The notes under the pieces were generated by a model. That model was not told the origin of the DNA, ran no database searches, and saw nothing but the letters and a program-made list of their open reading frames with translations. Source: Pseudoxanthomonas suwonensis J47 (GTDB lineage: Bacteria > Pseudomonadota > Gammaproteobacteria > Xanthomonadales > Xanthomonadaceae). Taken from it: DNA of 64,000 nucleotides. The DNA lies in contig NZ_KI911331.1 of assembly GCF_000513955.1 (NCBI RefSeq), positions 106,955 to 170,954 on the forward strand, given 5' to 3'. Both the position numbers and the translations under genes were made by a program. Below are positions 10,301-18,521 of this stretch, piece after piece (the first letter of the stretch is position 1; each line of letters begins with the position of its first letter).

Positions 10301-10435
10301 CGCCAGGACCACTTCCGTCCAGCGTTCGCGCGCCTGGAGCTCGCCGCCAGGCGCAACCGTCTCGCCCTCCAGGACCGTCCAGCCGATACCGGCCAGCCAG
10401 TCCAGGCAGGCGTCTTCGAGGTGGTTCTCTTTCAT
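7307..10435 (-). CDS. hsdR: Type I restriction-modification system, endonuclease/translocase subunit HsdR
   Basis: Restriction subunit that translocates DNA with ATP and cuts unmodified DNA at a distance. The 1042 residues show a PD-(D/E)xK nuclease near the N-terminus (RPDIV with D138; IELKN with E152 and K154). Then comes a superfamily 2 helicase motor with Walker A TQGSGKS (294-300), DEAH (401-404) and GMTGTPV. The C-terminal helical part contacts HsdM/HsdS. Length and motifs are normal, so the subunit looks active. It is encoded on the strand opposite to hsdMS, separated from them by the DUF2971 and toxin-antitoxin genes, so it must have its own promoter near 10440-10560. Confidence 0.96.
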   Translation of the reverse strand: MKENHLEDACLDWLAGIGWTVLEGETVAPGGELQARERWTEVVLAPRLREAVARLNPTLSAAEVDAVVAKVAGYGHQSLIDGNREVYDWLRNGVPLERTASDGRREVLRVPVVDSTGHNDLLAVRQFTVQGAKLRRPDIVLFVNGLPLVVIELKNPADLNADYVGAWNQIQAYKAQIPQLFWFNLLNVVSDGTVARYGSLSADLSRYSRWRLLDGKKVGKEQLELEVLMRGLLDPATLLDFFRGFVAYGGADGGASFKIIAQWHQYHGVRKAVARAVEALVQRKDGKGGVIWFTQGSGKSLLALFYVMALRDRPEFRNPTVVMVTDRNDLDGQLYETFADRAWSLRATPVQADSRDDLRRHLSQVQAGGVFFTTINKFAPEPGQTSVPVLCERDNVVVIADEAHRTQYGFRADLDTKTGQTKYGLAKYMRDALPNAIYLGMTGTPVSLDDRDTEAVFGSYVDVYDMIAAQEDEAVVPVSYESRIIELRFNEAEKQALMDEFLDATGDEDEAEQQRTASRHTRLEALAMADGRMATLAEDLVQHWEARKESVAGKAMIVAVSREAAVRLYDEIVKLRPEWHSDDINTGRIKVVMTGSSADPPHYQPHRTDKADRKLLEKRFKQSPEDLKAGEVPLELVIVRDMWLTGFDAPPVHTLYVDKPMQGHGLMQAIARTNRIWKDKPGGLVVDYIGIGEELKKAIRQYTRDSGAEREPVDTSGAALGILLDTLDVIRKEFFASFDYGGFEDPKRALALLAPAMEHILKLDPEPDDKGRNRGVRAYLDQVAKLTKAQALAGTRAEAMAAREEIAFFQAVRVSLIKLTRSAGGMSRLEKEAALRQLVAKGVLVEGVNDLYRTLGLEKPDISLLDERFLAQIRELPTKNLAAELLERLLADQIRSRGQKNALQGKEFAARLEEAINRYQNRGLTTLEVIEELIRLAREINEARPPDGMSEEEFAFYQALAENESAVRELGHPVLRVLAQELTDKLRKSATINWQNRKDSRARMVAMVKVLLATHKYPPDKQPEAIEKVIAQAELLADAWAG

Positions 10436-10688
10436 TCCCTTTGCGATCCCGGTGTCCCCCGGGGGCAGTATGCCGCCGAACGATTCCGGCGTCCGGGGCG
10501 TCCGGAGGTGTCATGCAAAGGGCCACGTTGGGCCTCGACTGCCCATGGGCCTGGTTCGGGTGTCAGGGTCGTTTCGAGGCGGTCGCCCGCACCTGTGACA
10601 CTCGGACCTCTCAGAACCCGTTACGGCCATTCGGCGATGTTCGGGGAGGGGAGGGTTGCAACCCTGCGGATGGCGGCCCCAGGAAGCC

Positions 10689-10709
10689 TGTGACAGTCGA
10701 ACTGTCACA
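10689..10709. repeat. Perfect inverted repeat next to the tRNA terminator
   Basis: Arms TGTGACAGT and ACTGTCACA flank the spacer CGA; all nine pairs match. It directly abuts the tRNA-Met terminator on its distal side. A TGTGACAC relative of one arm occurs about 100 bases to the left (near 10594). It could be a regulator operator for hsdR or part of a recombination junction at the island's right edge. Confidence 0.5.
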
Positions 10710-10711
10710 AA

Positions 10712-10736
10712 AAAGCCCGCGTCAGAGGCGGGCTTT
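10712..10736 (-). terminator. Rho-independent terminator of tRNA-Met
   Basis: On the minus strand, AAAGCCCGC (10736-10728) pairs with GCGGGCTTT (10720-10712) around a 7-base loop and is followed by a run of T. It lies about 35 bases downstream of the tRNA 3' end, in the right direction. Confidence 0.85.
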
Positions 10737-10769
10737 CATCGCGTGAATCACTGAATTTTCAAGTAAATC

Positions 10770-10846
10770 TGGTGGCTATGGGTGGACTCGAACCACCGAC
10801 CCCAGCATTATGAGTGCTGTGCTCTAACCGGCTGAGCTACATAGCC
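10770..10846 (-). tRNA. tRNA-Met (CAT anticodon)
   Basis: On the minus strand a full cloverleaf is present: acceptor GGCTATG pairs with CATAGCC, the D arm carries AGCTCAG, the anticodon loop is CTCATAA with anticodon CAT, and the T arm carries GGTTCGAGTCC. The discriminator A and an encoded CCA end the gene at 10770. The first acceptor pair G-C is intact, unlike the mismatched first pair of initiator tRNAs. It is therefore elongator tRNA-Met, or a tRNA-Ile(CAT) that is modified; elongator is favoured. tRNA genes are common integration sites, which fits its place at the island edge. Confidence 0.93.
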
Positions 10847-10963
10847 ACGCGGTGAACCGCGAATTTTTCACTTTCCGGGGTGGGCTGTCAATGCTCCCCC
10901 GCTTGTGGCCCCGACGGGGCCATGGCAGAGTCGGACCCAGTTGATCTTTTTGGAGTCCGCATC

Positions 10964-11563
10964 GTGATCGATCCGGACGGATACAGGCCGAATGTCGGCA
11001 TCGTCCTCATGCGCACGGACGGCCAGGTGTTCTGGGCGCGCCGGGTGCGCCGGGACGGCTGGCAGTTCCCGCAGGGCGGGATGCGCAGCGACGAGACCCC
11101 GACCGAGGCCATGTACCGGGAACTGCACGAGGAAACCGGCCTGTTGCCCGAGCACGTGGAAATGCTCGGGGCGACCCCCGGCTGGCTGCGTTACCGCCTG
11201 CCCAGCCGTGCCATCCGCAGGGGCGGACCCGGCCCGGTCTGCATCGGCCAGAAGCAGGTCTGGTTCCTGCTGCGCCTGGTCGGGGAGGAGTCGCTGGTGC
11301 GCTTCGACGCCAGCGAGACCCCGGAATTCGACCACTGGCGCTGGGTGGACTTCTGGTACCCGGTGGAGCACGTGGTCACCTTCAAGCGCGGGGTCTACGC
11401 CCGGGCGCTGCGCCACCTGGCGCCGCTGGCCGAGAAGGCCGGGGCCACCGTCCGGCAGATGCCGCCGGCGGCCCTGGAAGCCTGGATGCCCGGCAGCGCG
11501 GCCGGCCACAACCGGCCGCGGCGGCGCACGCGTGGTCCGCGGGGCCAGCGTTCATCGGCCTGA
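10964..11563 (+). CDS. rppH: RNA pyrophosphohydrolase RppH
   Basis: Nudix hydrolase that removes pyrophosphate from 5'-triphosphorylated mRNA, the first step of 5'-end-dependent decay. The start is GTG 10964, giving [16 protein letters not shown], the usual RppH N-terminus, with GGAG at 10951; an open frame reaches back to 10880 but lacks the family start. The Nudix box [20 protein letters not shown] (about residues 38-57) followed by TGL has all catalytic glutamates. The C-terminus is a basic tail ([11 protein letters not shown]) seen in Xanthomonadaceae homologues. It stands alone between tRNA-Met and bfd. Confidence 0.94.
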   Translation: MIDPDGYRPNVGIVLMRTDGQVFWARRVRRDGWQFPQGGMRSDETPTEAMYRELHEETGLLPEHVEMLGATPGWLRYRLPSRAIRRGGPGPVCIGQKQVWFLLRLVGEESLVRFDASETPEFDHWRWVDFWYPVEHVVTFKRGVYARALRHLAPLAEKAGATVRQMPPAALEAWMPGSAAGHNRPRRRTRGPRGQRSSA

Positions 11564-11615
11564 ACGTGCCTGGCTGAACGGGTCAGAACGAGGGTTCGTT
11601 GCGAGCCCCTCGCAA

Positions 11616-11644
11616 TTGACAGCGATTCTCATCCCTGTTTGAAT
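11616..11644 (+). promoter_or_regulatory. Promoter of bfd with overlapping Fur-box-like sequence
   Basis: TTGACA (11616-11621) is followed after 17 bases by TTGAAT (11639-11644), a near-consensus sigma-70 promoter ending about 30 bases before the bfd GTG. Its spacer contains GCGATTCTCATC, which resembles half of a Fur box (GATnATnATT type). Iron-dependent repression is expected for bfd, which is induced under iron starvation in other bacteria. The Fur site is a partial match only. Confidence 0.5.
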
Positions 11645-11672
11645 GGCACCGTTCCCCGAAGGTAGCCAGAAC

Positions 11673-11870
11673 GTGTACGTCTGCCTCTGCAACGGTGTCA
11701 CCGACCGCCACATCCGCGAAGCCGTCGAGAAGGGCTGCGGGAGCGTCGGGGAACTGACCATGCGCACCGGCCTTGGCGCCAACTGCGGCTCCTGCCTGGG
11801 CATGGCCGCCGAGATGGTCGAGCAGATGCGCGCCGAGCTGCCCTTGCCGATCCTGGCCGCAGCCGCCTGA
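11673..11870 (+). CDS. bfd: Bacterioferritin-associated ferredoxin Bfd ((2Fe-2S) protein)
   Basis: Small iron-sulfur protein that donates electrons to bacterioferritin so that stored ferric iron can be released. From GTG 11673 the 65-residue protein reads MYVCLCNGVTD, with the four cluster cysteines at C4, C6, C38 and C41, the same spacing as E. coli Bfd. An AAGG ribosome site precedes this start; the longer frame from 11643 would place coding sequence over the promoter. It lies 104 bases upstream of bfr in the same direction, matching function. Confidence 0.92.
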   Translation: MYVCLCNGVTDRHIREAVEKGCGSVGELTMRTGLGANCGSCLGMAAEMVEQMRAELPLPILAAAA

Positions 11871-11974
11871 CCGCGCGCCGCGGGCGCGCCAATTGATCAC
11901 GATTCGCGTTACCTCGCCGCTTCCCGCGGCGCGCTAGAGTGCGCCCGTTCCCCCTGCGACACGGAGCTGCGGCC

Positions 11975-12445
11975 ATGAAAGGCGACGCCAAGGTCATCGA
12001 ATACCTCAACAAGGCGCTCTACAACGAGCTGACCGCGATCAACCAGTACTTCCTGCACGCCAAGATGCTGAAGAACTGGGGCCTGAAGGAGCTGGCCGAG
12101 CACGAGTACAAGGAGTCGATCGACGAGATGCGCCACGCCGACTGGCTGTCCGAGCGCATCCTGTTCCTCGAAGGCCTGCCGAACTTCCAGGCGCTGGGCA
12201 AGCTGCGCATCGGCGAAGGCCCGCGCGAGCTGCTGGAGTGCGACCTGGCGCTGGAGATGGACGGCATCCCGCTGCTGCGCGAGGCCATCGCCTACTGCGA
12301 GTCGGTCGGCGACTTCGTCAGCCGCCAGCTGTTCGCCAAGATCCTCGACAACGAGGAAGAGCACGTCGACTGGCTGGAGACCCAGCTGGACCTGATCGGC
12401 CGGATCGGCGAGCAGAACTACTTGTTGAGCAAGCTCGAGGACTGA
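11975..12445 (+). CDS. bfr: Bacterioferritin
   Basis: Haem-containing iron-storage protein that forms a 24-subunit shell, oxidises ferrous iron and stores it as mineral. From ATG 11975 ([19 protein letters not shown]) the protein is 156 residues, standard for the family. The ferroxidase ligands E18, E51 and H54 and the haem ligand M52 are all in place. bfd lies just upstream, so both iron entry and release partners are present. The 3' end overlaps the 3' end of the convergent histidine kinase gene by 28 bases, so the transcripts are antisense to each other there. Confidence 0.96.
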   Translation: MKGDAKVIEYLNKALYNELTAINQYFLHAKMLKNWGLKELAEHEYKESIDEMRHADWLSERILFLEGLPNFQALGKLRIGEGPRELLECDLALEMDGIPLLREAIAYCESVGDFVSRQLFAKILDNEEEHVDWLETQLDLIGRIGEQNYLLSKLED

Positions 12446-15030
12446 GCCACCGCCGCCTGCGCCTGGGTGGCCGACAGCCACCCCTGCAGGGCCACGCGCG
12501 CGCGGGCGAATTCGGCGATCAGCAGGGCCACGGCCACCGCCGGCCGTTCCAGGGTGTTGGAACGGGCGCCCAGCTCGATCCGCTTGGCCGCCGCCGACAG
12601 CGCCAGCGCGCCGACGTTGGCGCTGGACGACTTCAGCGCATGCGCGGCCTCGCGCATCACTTCCAGGTCCGGGATCGCCGAGGCCTGCTCCAGCAGCCGG
12701 ATCAGGCGCGGCGCGTCTTCCAGGAACAGGTTGACGATCGACAGGGCTTCGTCGCCGGCGATCTCGCGCAGCTCGTCCAGCATCTCCGGCTCCAGCACCG
12801 GCGGCGGAGGCGGCTGCGTGGTCGGCGCGTCCTGCGGGACCGGTTCGGCGGCAACGGGCGTGGCCGGCGCGGCCGTGGCGGGCGCCGGGGCGGCGGGCGT
12901 GGTGGCGTGCATATCGGCAACCGGGTTCGCGCTGGAAGGCGGTGGGACAGGTGCAGCGACGCTGGGTGGCGGCGCAGGCGCAACCTGGGCGGCCGGAACG
13001 GCCGGGGCCGCCGGAACCGGAGCAGTCGCATGTGCTGCCGGGGCAGGGGCCGGCGCCGGTGCGGGCGCATGCGCAGGTTCGGCCGGTCGCGAGCTGCGCA
13101 CCGGCGCGCTGCGCAGCCAGCGGCGCAGGCAGGCATCGAGCTGGTCGCGCGCGACCGGCTTGGACAGGTAGTCGTCCATGCCCGCGTCGAGGCAGCGCTG
13201 GCGGTCGCCGGCCATGGCGTTGGCGGTCATGGCCACGATCGGCAGGCGATGGCCCGGGCCCTGGCCGGCCTCGATCTCGCGCCAGCGGCGCGTCGCCGAA
13301 TAGCCATCCAGCACCGGCATCTGGCAGTCCATCAGGACCAGGTCGTAGACTCCGCTGGCCATGTGCGAGAGCGCGACCTCGCCGTTGGGCGCGGTGTCGC
13401 AGTCGTAGCCCAGCACCGACAGCAGCTTCTGCGCGACCAGCAGGTTGACCGGGTTGTCCTCCACCAGCAGCAGGCGCGCCGGCATGCCGGCCGGCGCCGG
13501 TTCCGGGTTCGGCGGGGTCGGGTCGGGGCCACTGGGCAGTTCGCGGGCGACCGCCGGGGTGATCGTCTCCACCGGGGCGGGGACCGGGGTGGGCTCCTGC
13601 ACGGGCGCGGGCTGCGTTTCCAGCAGGGCGGTGCGCAGGTCGGCGTCCGGCACCTGCCGCGGCAGGATGGTGGTGCCTTCGCGCAGCTCGTCCGGGATCT
13701 CCTCCTCGCCGTACAGCCAGACCAGGCGGATCCTGGCGTTGGCCGGCGTGCGCAGCAGCGTGCGGTGCAGGGCGCGCGCGCTGTGGCGCAGGCCGTCGTA
13801 GTCGGCGAGCACCGCGACGAAGCCTTCGGTCTGCCCCGGCGACGGCGGTTGGCGCAGGCGCTCCAGCGCTTCCTGGGTGGTCTCGACGATGCTGACGGTG
13901 ACGCCCCAGTTGGGCAGCAGCAGGGCGATGCGCTGGCGCAGGCGCAGGTTCGGGGTGATCGCCAGCACGCGCCGCGCGTCGTGCGCGGTCTGCCGGATCT
14001 GCACGTCGCCGATCACCTTCAGCAGCGGGATCTCGAACCAGAACGTCGCGCCCTGGCCGGGCTCGGACTGCACGCCGATGCGCCCGCCCATCAGGTCGAC
14101 GATGCGCTTGCAGATCGCCAGGCCCAGGCCGGTGCCGCCGTACAGGCGGGTGGTGGAGGCGTCGGCCTGGGTGAAGGCGCGGAACAGGCGCGCCTGCTGC
14201 GCATGGCCGATGCCGATGCCGGTGTCGCGCACCTCGAAGCGCAGCAGGTGCTGTGCCGGGGTCTCGCCCAGCCGGCGTACCGCCAGGTGCACGCCGCCGC
14301 GCTCGGTGAACTTCACCGCGTTGCCGAGCAGGTTGGTCAGCACCTGGCGCAGGCGCACCGGGTCGCCGCGCACCGGCAGGCGTACGTTCGAATCGATCTG
14401 CAGGTCCAGGCGCAGGCCCTTGCCCTCGGCCGGGCGCTGCATCAGCTGCAGCACGCCTTCCAGCAGCTCGCGCAGGTTGAAGCTGGTGATCTCCAGCTCG
14501 AGGCGGTTCGCTTCCAGCTTGGAGTAGTCGAGGATGTCGTCGACGATGCGCAGCAGCTGCTGCGAGGATTCGTGCGCGGTGCGCAGCATCTCGCGCTGGT
14601 CCGGGGCCAGGTTGCCGCGCGCGATCAGGTCCAGCATCGGGATGATGCCGTTCAGCGGCGTGCGGATCTCGTGGCTCATCGTGGCCAGGAACTCGCCCTT
14701 GGCCAGCGCCGCCGACTCGGCCGCGCGCTTGGCCTGCAGCAGCTGCTGCTCGAGCTGGTCGTGGCGGTTGACGTCGCGCTGCAGCAGGTTGCACTCGTCC
14801 TCGGCCGCCGCCGCGCGGGCCAGGGCCTCGTTGAGGTCGCGCGCCAGCGCGCCGGCCGACAGCAGCGAGACCAGCGCCAGGCCCAGGGTCAGCAGGGCCA
14901 GGCCGCCGGCCACGCGCCACCACGACGCATCGGCGTTGCCGGTCAGGACCAGGCCGATGGCGACCACCGTGCAGGCCCCCGCCATCGCGGTCAGCACGGG
15001 CCAGATGCGGCGCAAACCCGGTGCAGCCAT
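12418..15030 (-). CDS. BarA-like hybrid sensor histidine kinase with receiver and Hpt domains
   Basis: Membrane-bound phosphorelay kinase of 870 residues from ATG 15030. In order it has two membrane helices (about 10-30 and 41-60) with almost no periplasmic loop, a coiled coil, and a HisKA domain with [10 protein letters not shown] (phospho-His H120). Next are HATPase_c (about 225-338: [19 protein letters not shown]), a degenerate receiver-like segment (about 352-470), and a true receiver (about 518-640, D568, K624). A long Pro/Ala-rich linker and an Hpt domain (AHALKSSS, H798) complete it. This order matches BarA/GacS kinases. The start overlaps the stop of the upstream response regulator gene by one base. 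The signal sensed is unknown; the tiny loop suggests a membrane or cytoplasmic cue. Confidence 0.9.
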   Translation of the reverse strand: MAAPGLRRIWPVLTAMAGACTVVAIGLVLTGNADASWWRVAGGLALLTLGLALVSLLSAGALARDLNEALARAAAAEDECNLLQRDVNRHDQLEQQLLQAKRAAESAALAKGEFLATMSHEIRTPLNGIIPMLDLIARGNLAPDQREMLRTAHESSQQLLRIVDDILDYSKLEANRLELEITSFNLRELLEGVLQLMQRPAEGKGLRLDLQIDSNVRLPVRGDPVRLRQVLTNLLGNAVKFTERGGVHLAVRRLGETPAQHLLRFEVRDTGIGIGHAQQARLFRAFTQADASTTRLYGGTGLGLAICKRIVDLMGGRIGVQSEPGQGATFWFEIPLLKVIGDVQIRQTAHDARRVLAITPNLRLRQRIALLLPNWGVTVSIVETTQEALERLRQPPSPGQTEGFVAVLADYDGLRHSARALHRTLLRTPANARIRLVWLYGEEEIPDELREGTTILPRQVPDADLRTALLETQPAPVQEPTPVPAPVETITPAVARELPSGPDPTPPNPEPAPAGMPARLLLVEDNPVNLLVAQKLLSVLGYDCDTAPNGEVALSHMASGVYDLVLMDCQMPVLDGYSATRRWREIEAGQGPGHRLPIVAMTANAMAGDRQRCLDAGMDDYLSKPVARDQLDACLRRWLRSAPVRSSRPAEPAHAPAPAPAPAPAAHATAPVPAAPAVPAAQVAPAPPPSVAAPVPPPSSANPVADMHATTPAAPAPATAAPATPVAAEPVPQDAPTTQPPPPPVLEPEMLDELREIAGDEALSIVNLFLEDAPRLIRLLEQASAIPDLEVMREAAHALKSSSANVGALALSAAAKRIELGARSNTLERPAVAVALLIAEFARARVALQGWLSATQAQAAVAQSSSLLNK

Positions 15031-17012
15031 CACAGCACCGCGTTCTTGAAGTCGAAGTCCAGTTCCGAACCGACCGAACTGACGAGGTTGCCCTGGATGT
15101 AGTCGATGCCGCCCATCCACATCGCGGCGGCCGCCTGCGGATCCTCGATCTGCTGGCCGATCACCTGCAGGCCGAGGCGGTGGGCCTGGTCGATGACGCC
15201 GCGCAACTCGTCGCGCAGCTGCGGGTCGTTGTGCGCGGCGGCGAAGCGCGAGGACATGCGCACGTAGCCCAGCGGCAGCTGGTTGAGCAGGGCCTCGGCC
15301 TCGGCGCCGGGCTCGAACTGGCTCAGGCAGAACTGCACGCCGGCGGCCATCAGCCGGCGGCAGAACTCGCCCAGGGTCACGCTGTGGATCAGCGCGTCGC
15401 CCAGGCGCAGGTCGATCACCACCGAGGTGCCGTCGATGCCACGGTCGGCGATGGCCTGCAGCAGCCAGCCGGCGAAGGCCTCGCGGGCCAGGGTGCGCGG
15501 CGACTGCGAGACGAACAGGCGCAGCGGGCTGCCGGCGGCGTTGCGCCCGGCGATCATCTCCAGCGCGTGGTCCATGATCTGCTGGTCGAAGTCGGCGATG
15601 CGGCCGCTGGCCTCGGCCGCGGGCACCACCTGGCCGGCCGACAGCAGGCTGCCGTCGGGACGGCGCAGGCGCAGCAGCACCTGGTACTGGGCCTGCTCGT
15701 TGCCGGCCACCGCCACGATCGGCTGGTAGGCCAGTTCCAGCTGGCCTTCGAGCAGGGCCATGCGCTCCTGCGCCTCGGCGTCGCTCGGCGGCTGGTAGGC
15801 GGCGATGCCTTCGCTGCTCAGGCGCGCCTGCAGGGCGCTGCGTTCGGTCGCCTCCAGGGCGCTGCCGGCGTCGTCGAAGCCGGTCGACAGCGCGGCATAG
15901 CCGACCGAACTGCGCAGCTGCACCTGCTCGTCGTCGCGCACAAGGAAACCGCGCGCAGAGAGGCCGCCGCGCAGGTCGCGCGCGATCCGTTCCAGGTTGG
16001 CCTCGTCCTCGTCCGGGAGCAGGGCCAGGAAGCTGTTGTCGTTGAGCCGCGCCAGCGGCGCCGGCGCGACGATCCGCGCCAGGGCGATGCCGGCCTGCGC
16101 CATCAGCCGCTCGAACGCGGCGTAGCCGTAGCGCTCGCGCAGGCCCAGCGCGCTGGCGACCTCGATGAAGAACAGGCCGCCGTGGGCCTTCGCCGCCAGC
16201 GCCGCGTCGACCTGCTGCAGCAGCCAGCCGCGGGTGGCCAGGCCGGTATCCGGGTGCTTGCGCAGCACCCCGCCGTGCGGGGTGGACTGGCGCAGCTGCG
16301 CGCGGGTGCGCTGGATGCGGTTGGACACCGCCGCGATCAGGTGACGCGGGCGGATCGGCTTGGTGAGGAAGTCATCGGCGCCGCTCTCGAGGACCTCGAA
16401 CTGGCGCTCCGGGTCCGGGTCGCCGGTCAGGAACACGATCGGCAGCAGCTGGAACTCCGGCTGCTGGCGGATCAGGGTGGTCAGGCGCATGCCGTCCAGG
16501 CCGGGCATGTGCAGGTCCATCAGGATCAGGTCCGGGTCGAAGCGGCCGATCGCGTCGATCACCCCGTCCGGTTGCAGCTGCACTTCGGCCTGCATGCCGG
16601 CGCCGTGCAGCACGCTCTGCGCGAACAGCGCCTGGGTGCGGTCGTCCTCGACGATGAGGATGCGGTAGGGCGAATCGGCCGGACCGGTCTGGCGCGCGGA
16701 CGCGCCGGCATCGGCGGCGGTGCTGCGCACCAGCAAGGGTGCCGGGGTGGGCTCGGGTGCGATGGCCGGGGCGGCGGCCACTTCGGGGGCCGGCGCGGCA
16801 GCGACGGGCGCCGGCCGGGTTTCCGGCTCGGCGACGGCGGCCGGGACGGGTTCGGAGGCGACGACTTCCAGGTGCGGCGTCGCCGGCGGGGCGGGCGCCT
16901 CGCTGGCGTCGGCCACCCAGCGCCGCCAGTAATGCGGCGGCGGGGTTTCAGCGCGCACTCGCTGGCGGGCAGCCGCGTCCTCCGGCACCGAAGCGGGTTC
17001 TCGAACGGCCAT
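15030..17012 (-). CDS. Response regulator with degenerate GGDEF and EAL domains (FimX-like architecture)
   Basis: A 660-residue protein with a Pro/Ala-rich N-terminal 110 residues, then a receiver domain (about 116-235; YRILIVEDD, phospho-acceptor D166, K218). A GGDEF-fold region follows (about 245-410) whose signature is replaced by LNDNSFLALL, and then an EAL-fold region (about 415-655) whose EAL is replaced by QVL (YQPIV...YQVLLRLR). Both catalytic signatures are lost, so it probably senses or transmits cyclic-di-GMP rather than making or cleaving it, as FimX-type proteins do. It is translationally coupled to the hybrid kinase, its likely phosphodonor. Orthology to FimX itself is not established, since FimX usually also has a PAS domain. 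Confidence 0.85.
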   Translation of the reverse strand: MAVREPASVPEDAAARQRVRAETPPPHYWRRWVADASEAPAPPATPHLEVVASEPVPAAVAEPETRPAPVAAAPAPEVAAAPAIAPEPTPAPLLVRSTAADAGASARQTGPADSPYRILIVEDDRTQALFAQSVLHGAGMQAEVQLQPDGVIDAIGRFDPDLILMDLHMPGLDGMRLTTLIRQQPEFQLLPIVFLTGDPDPERQFEVLESGADDFLTKPIRPRHLIAAVSNRIQRTRAQLRQSTPHGGVLRKHPDTGLATRGWLLQQVDAALAAKAHGGLFFIEVASALGLRERYGYAAFERLMAQAGIALARIVAPAPLARLNDNSFLALLPDEDEANLERIARDLRGGLSARGFLVRDDEQVQLRSSVGYAALSTGFDDAGSALEATERSALQARLSSEGIAAYQPPSDAEAQERMALLEGQLELAYQPIVAVAGNEQAQYQVLLRLRRPDGSLLSAGQVVPAAEASGRIADFDQQIMDHALEMIAGRNAAGSPLRLFVSQSPRTLAREAFAGWLLQAIADRGIDGTSVVIDLRLGDALIHSVTLGEFCRRLMAAGVQFCLSQFEPGAEAEALLNQLPLGYVRMSSRFAAAHNDPQLRDELRGVIDQAHRLGLQVIGQQIEDPQAAAAMWMGGIDYIQGNLVSSVGSELDFDFKNAVL

Positions 17013-17085
17013 CAGATTTCCCCCTGCTGGGACCGCATTATGTGAACAAGAGCACTCATTCGAACAAGTCCGCTCCCCGGGCGGT

Positions 17086-17676
17086 TCATGCCGCCGGTCT
17101 GGTGAACAGGCGCCGCGCGCCGCGGGTGAACATCCGCCAGATCCACCACACCACCAGCGCGCCGAGCAGGCTCGTGCCGAGCACCAGCACCAGGGCGATC
17201 CACGGATGGGCGATGGCCAGGGCCAGGCCGCCGACCACGACCGTGTCCTCGGCCACCGAGGCGACCCAGTTGCTCGCCGGTTCCGGCGAGGTGTTCAGCA
17301 GCGCCCGGGTACCGGCCTTGAGCCCGTGGCTGGCCAGGGCCACGCCAGCGCCGGCTGCCAGCGCGCCGGCGCCGAGCTGGCCGTCCGGCGACAGCGCGGC
17401 CGCCGCGAGGAAGGCGCCGGCCGGGATCCGCGCGAGGGTCTGCAGCAGGTCCCACACCGAATCCACGCCGGGGATCTTGTCGGCGAAGAACTCGGCCAGC
17501 GCCAGCGCGCCGGAGGTGCCCAGCACCCACCACGAGGTCGTCGGCTCCAGCGCCGGCGGCAGGTCGACCCAGCCCAGCAGCCCGGCCAGGCCCACGCCGA
17601 ACACGGTCAGGTAGGCACGGATGCCCGCCATCCATGCCAGCAGGATGCCGATCACGTAGATGTGGGCGTCGGTCAT
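17086..17676 (-). CDS. DUF4126 family membrane protein
   Basis: A 196-residue integral membrane protein from ATG 17676, with AGGGAGA 6 bases upstream. Several hydrophobic segments are visible (about 5-25, 70-90, 110-130, 145-185), with the family pattern ILLAWMAGIRAYLTVFGVGL at the start and ADKIPGVDSVWD near residue 65. DUF4126 proteins have no known function. It lies 73 bases downstream of nothing it obviously works with: the kinase pair starts 74 bases further on in the same direction. The divergent neighbour across a short gap is the DUF6776-like gene. Confidence 0.82.
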   Translation of the reverse strand: MTDAHIYVIGILLAWMAGIRAYLTVFGVGLAGLLGWVDLPPALEPTTSWWVLGTSGALALAEFFADKIPGVDSVWDLLQTLARIPAGAFLAAAALSPDGQLGAGALAAGAGVALASHGLKAGTRALLNTSPEPASNWVASVAEDTVVVGGLALAIAHPWIALVLVLGTSLLGALVVWWIWRMFTRGARRLFTRPAA

Positions 17677-17787
17677 GGCGATCTCCCTGGGGCCTGCGGG
17701 CGTTTGCCCGGTCCGCGCAGGCGCTGCGCTAGACTGCCCCGTCCGCCCCGGAGTATAGGCAGAAAACGGGCCGTGCCCGACCACGCG

Positions 17788-18519
17788 ATGAGCGAACCGC
17801 TTCCCCGATTCCAGGTAGTGCCCCGCCGTCCCGGCCTGCCGCCGCGTGGCTGGCTGATCGCCATCGGCGTCGCCTGGCTGCTGACCCTGGCCGGCACCTG
17901 GATGCTGGCCACCTGGCTCGCCGAACCGGGCCTGGGCGACACCCGCGCGAAGCTGCGCGCGGCCGAGCGCACCGTGGCCCAGCAGAAGCGCCAGATCGAC
18001 GAGCTGGACCAGCGCCTGGTGACCCTGGCGCGCTCGGACCAGATCAGCCGCGCCGCCAACACCGAGCTGCAGTCCTCGCTGGCCGAGCGCGACGAGGAGA
18101 TCTCCGCGCTGCGCGCCGACGTGGCCTTCTACGAGCGGCTGGTGGGCTCGACCTCGCAGCGCAAGGGCCTGAACGTCCACTCGATCGACTTCTCGCCGAC
18201 CGAGGCGGGGACCTGGAACTACCGCGTCGTGCTGACCCAGAATCTGAACCGGGGCGCGATCAGCCAGGGCCAGATGCGCTTCGCGGTGGAGGGCGTGCGC
18301 GCCGGCAAGCTGGCCACGATCGCCTGGGACGAGCTGCACAACCGCGCCGACACGCCCGGGCAGGACTATTCCTTCCGCTATTTCCAGGAATTGACGGGCA
18401 ACGTGATGTTGCCCAAGGATTTCACCCCGCAGCGTGTGCGAATCTCGCTGCGTGGCGGCGCCGGCAGCGTCGAGCAGACCTTCGACTGGAAACCCGCGGG
18501 GAGCGGAGGGGGAAACTGA
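17788..18519 (+). CDS. DUF6776-like membrane protein with coiled coil
   Basis: A 243-residue protein starting MSEPLPRFQVVPRRPG; a GTG at 17773 would add five residues. One membrane helix (about 22-48: WLIAIGVAWLLTLAGTWMLA) is followed by a coiled coil (about 55-115: rich in Glu, Arg, Gln; AERTVAQQKRQIDELDQRL). A beta-rich C-terminal domain of about 110 residues then lies in the periplasm. The gene ends 2 bases before the bactofilin gene, which suggests a joint role in cell-shape or envelope organisation. This is context-based; no enzymatic motif is visible. Confidence 0.75.
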   Translation: MSEPLPRFQVVPRRPGLPPRGWLIAIGVAWLLTLAGTWMLATWLAEPGLGDTRAKLRAAERTVAQQKRQIDELDQRLVTLARSDQISRAANTELQSSLAERDEEISALRADVAFYERLVGSTSQRKGLNVHSIDFSPTEAGTWNYRVVLTQNLNRGAISQGQMRFAVEGVRAGKLATIAWDELHNRADTPGQDYSFRYFQELTGNVMLPKDFTPQRVRISLRGGAGSVEQTFDWKPAGSGGGN

Positions 18520-18521
18520 AC

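Larger units (their letters stand above)
10436..10769. other. Intergenic region between hsdR and tRNA-Met with palindromes; no gene seen
   Basis: About 330 bases with no convincing coding region. It should carry the hsdR promoter (minus strand). It contains a perfect 14-base palindrome AGGGTTGCAACCCT (10652-10665), a perfect 9-base inverted repeat (10689-10709) and the tRNA terminator (10712-10736). No copy of the tRNA 3' end and no matching repeat of the left island edge was found by eye. Confidence 0.6.

Noticed and set aside
13000..13110. Pro/Ala-rich coding segment as a DNA tandem repeat
   Set aside because: It is the low-complexity linker of the kinase; the repeat is at protein level and imperfect in DNA.
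12238..15102. Long plus-strand open frame opposite the hybrid kinase
   Set aside because: Arg/Gln/His-rich shadow with no ribosome site and no domain; the minus-strand kinase has all expected motifs.
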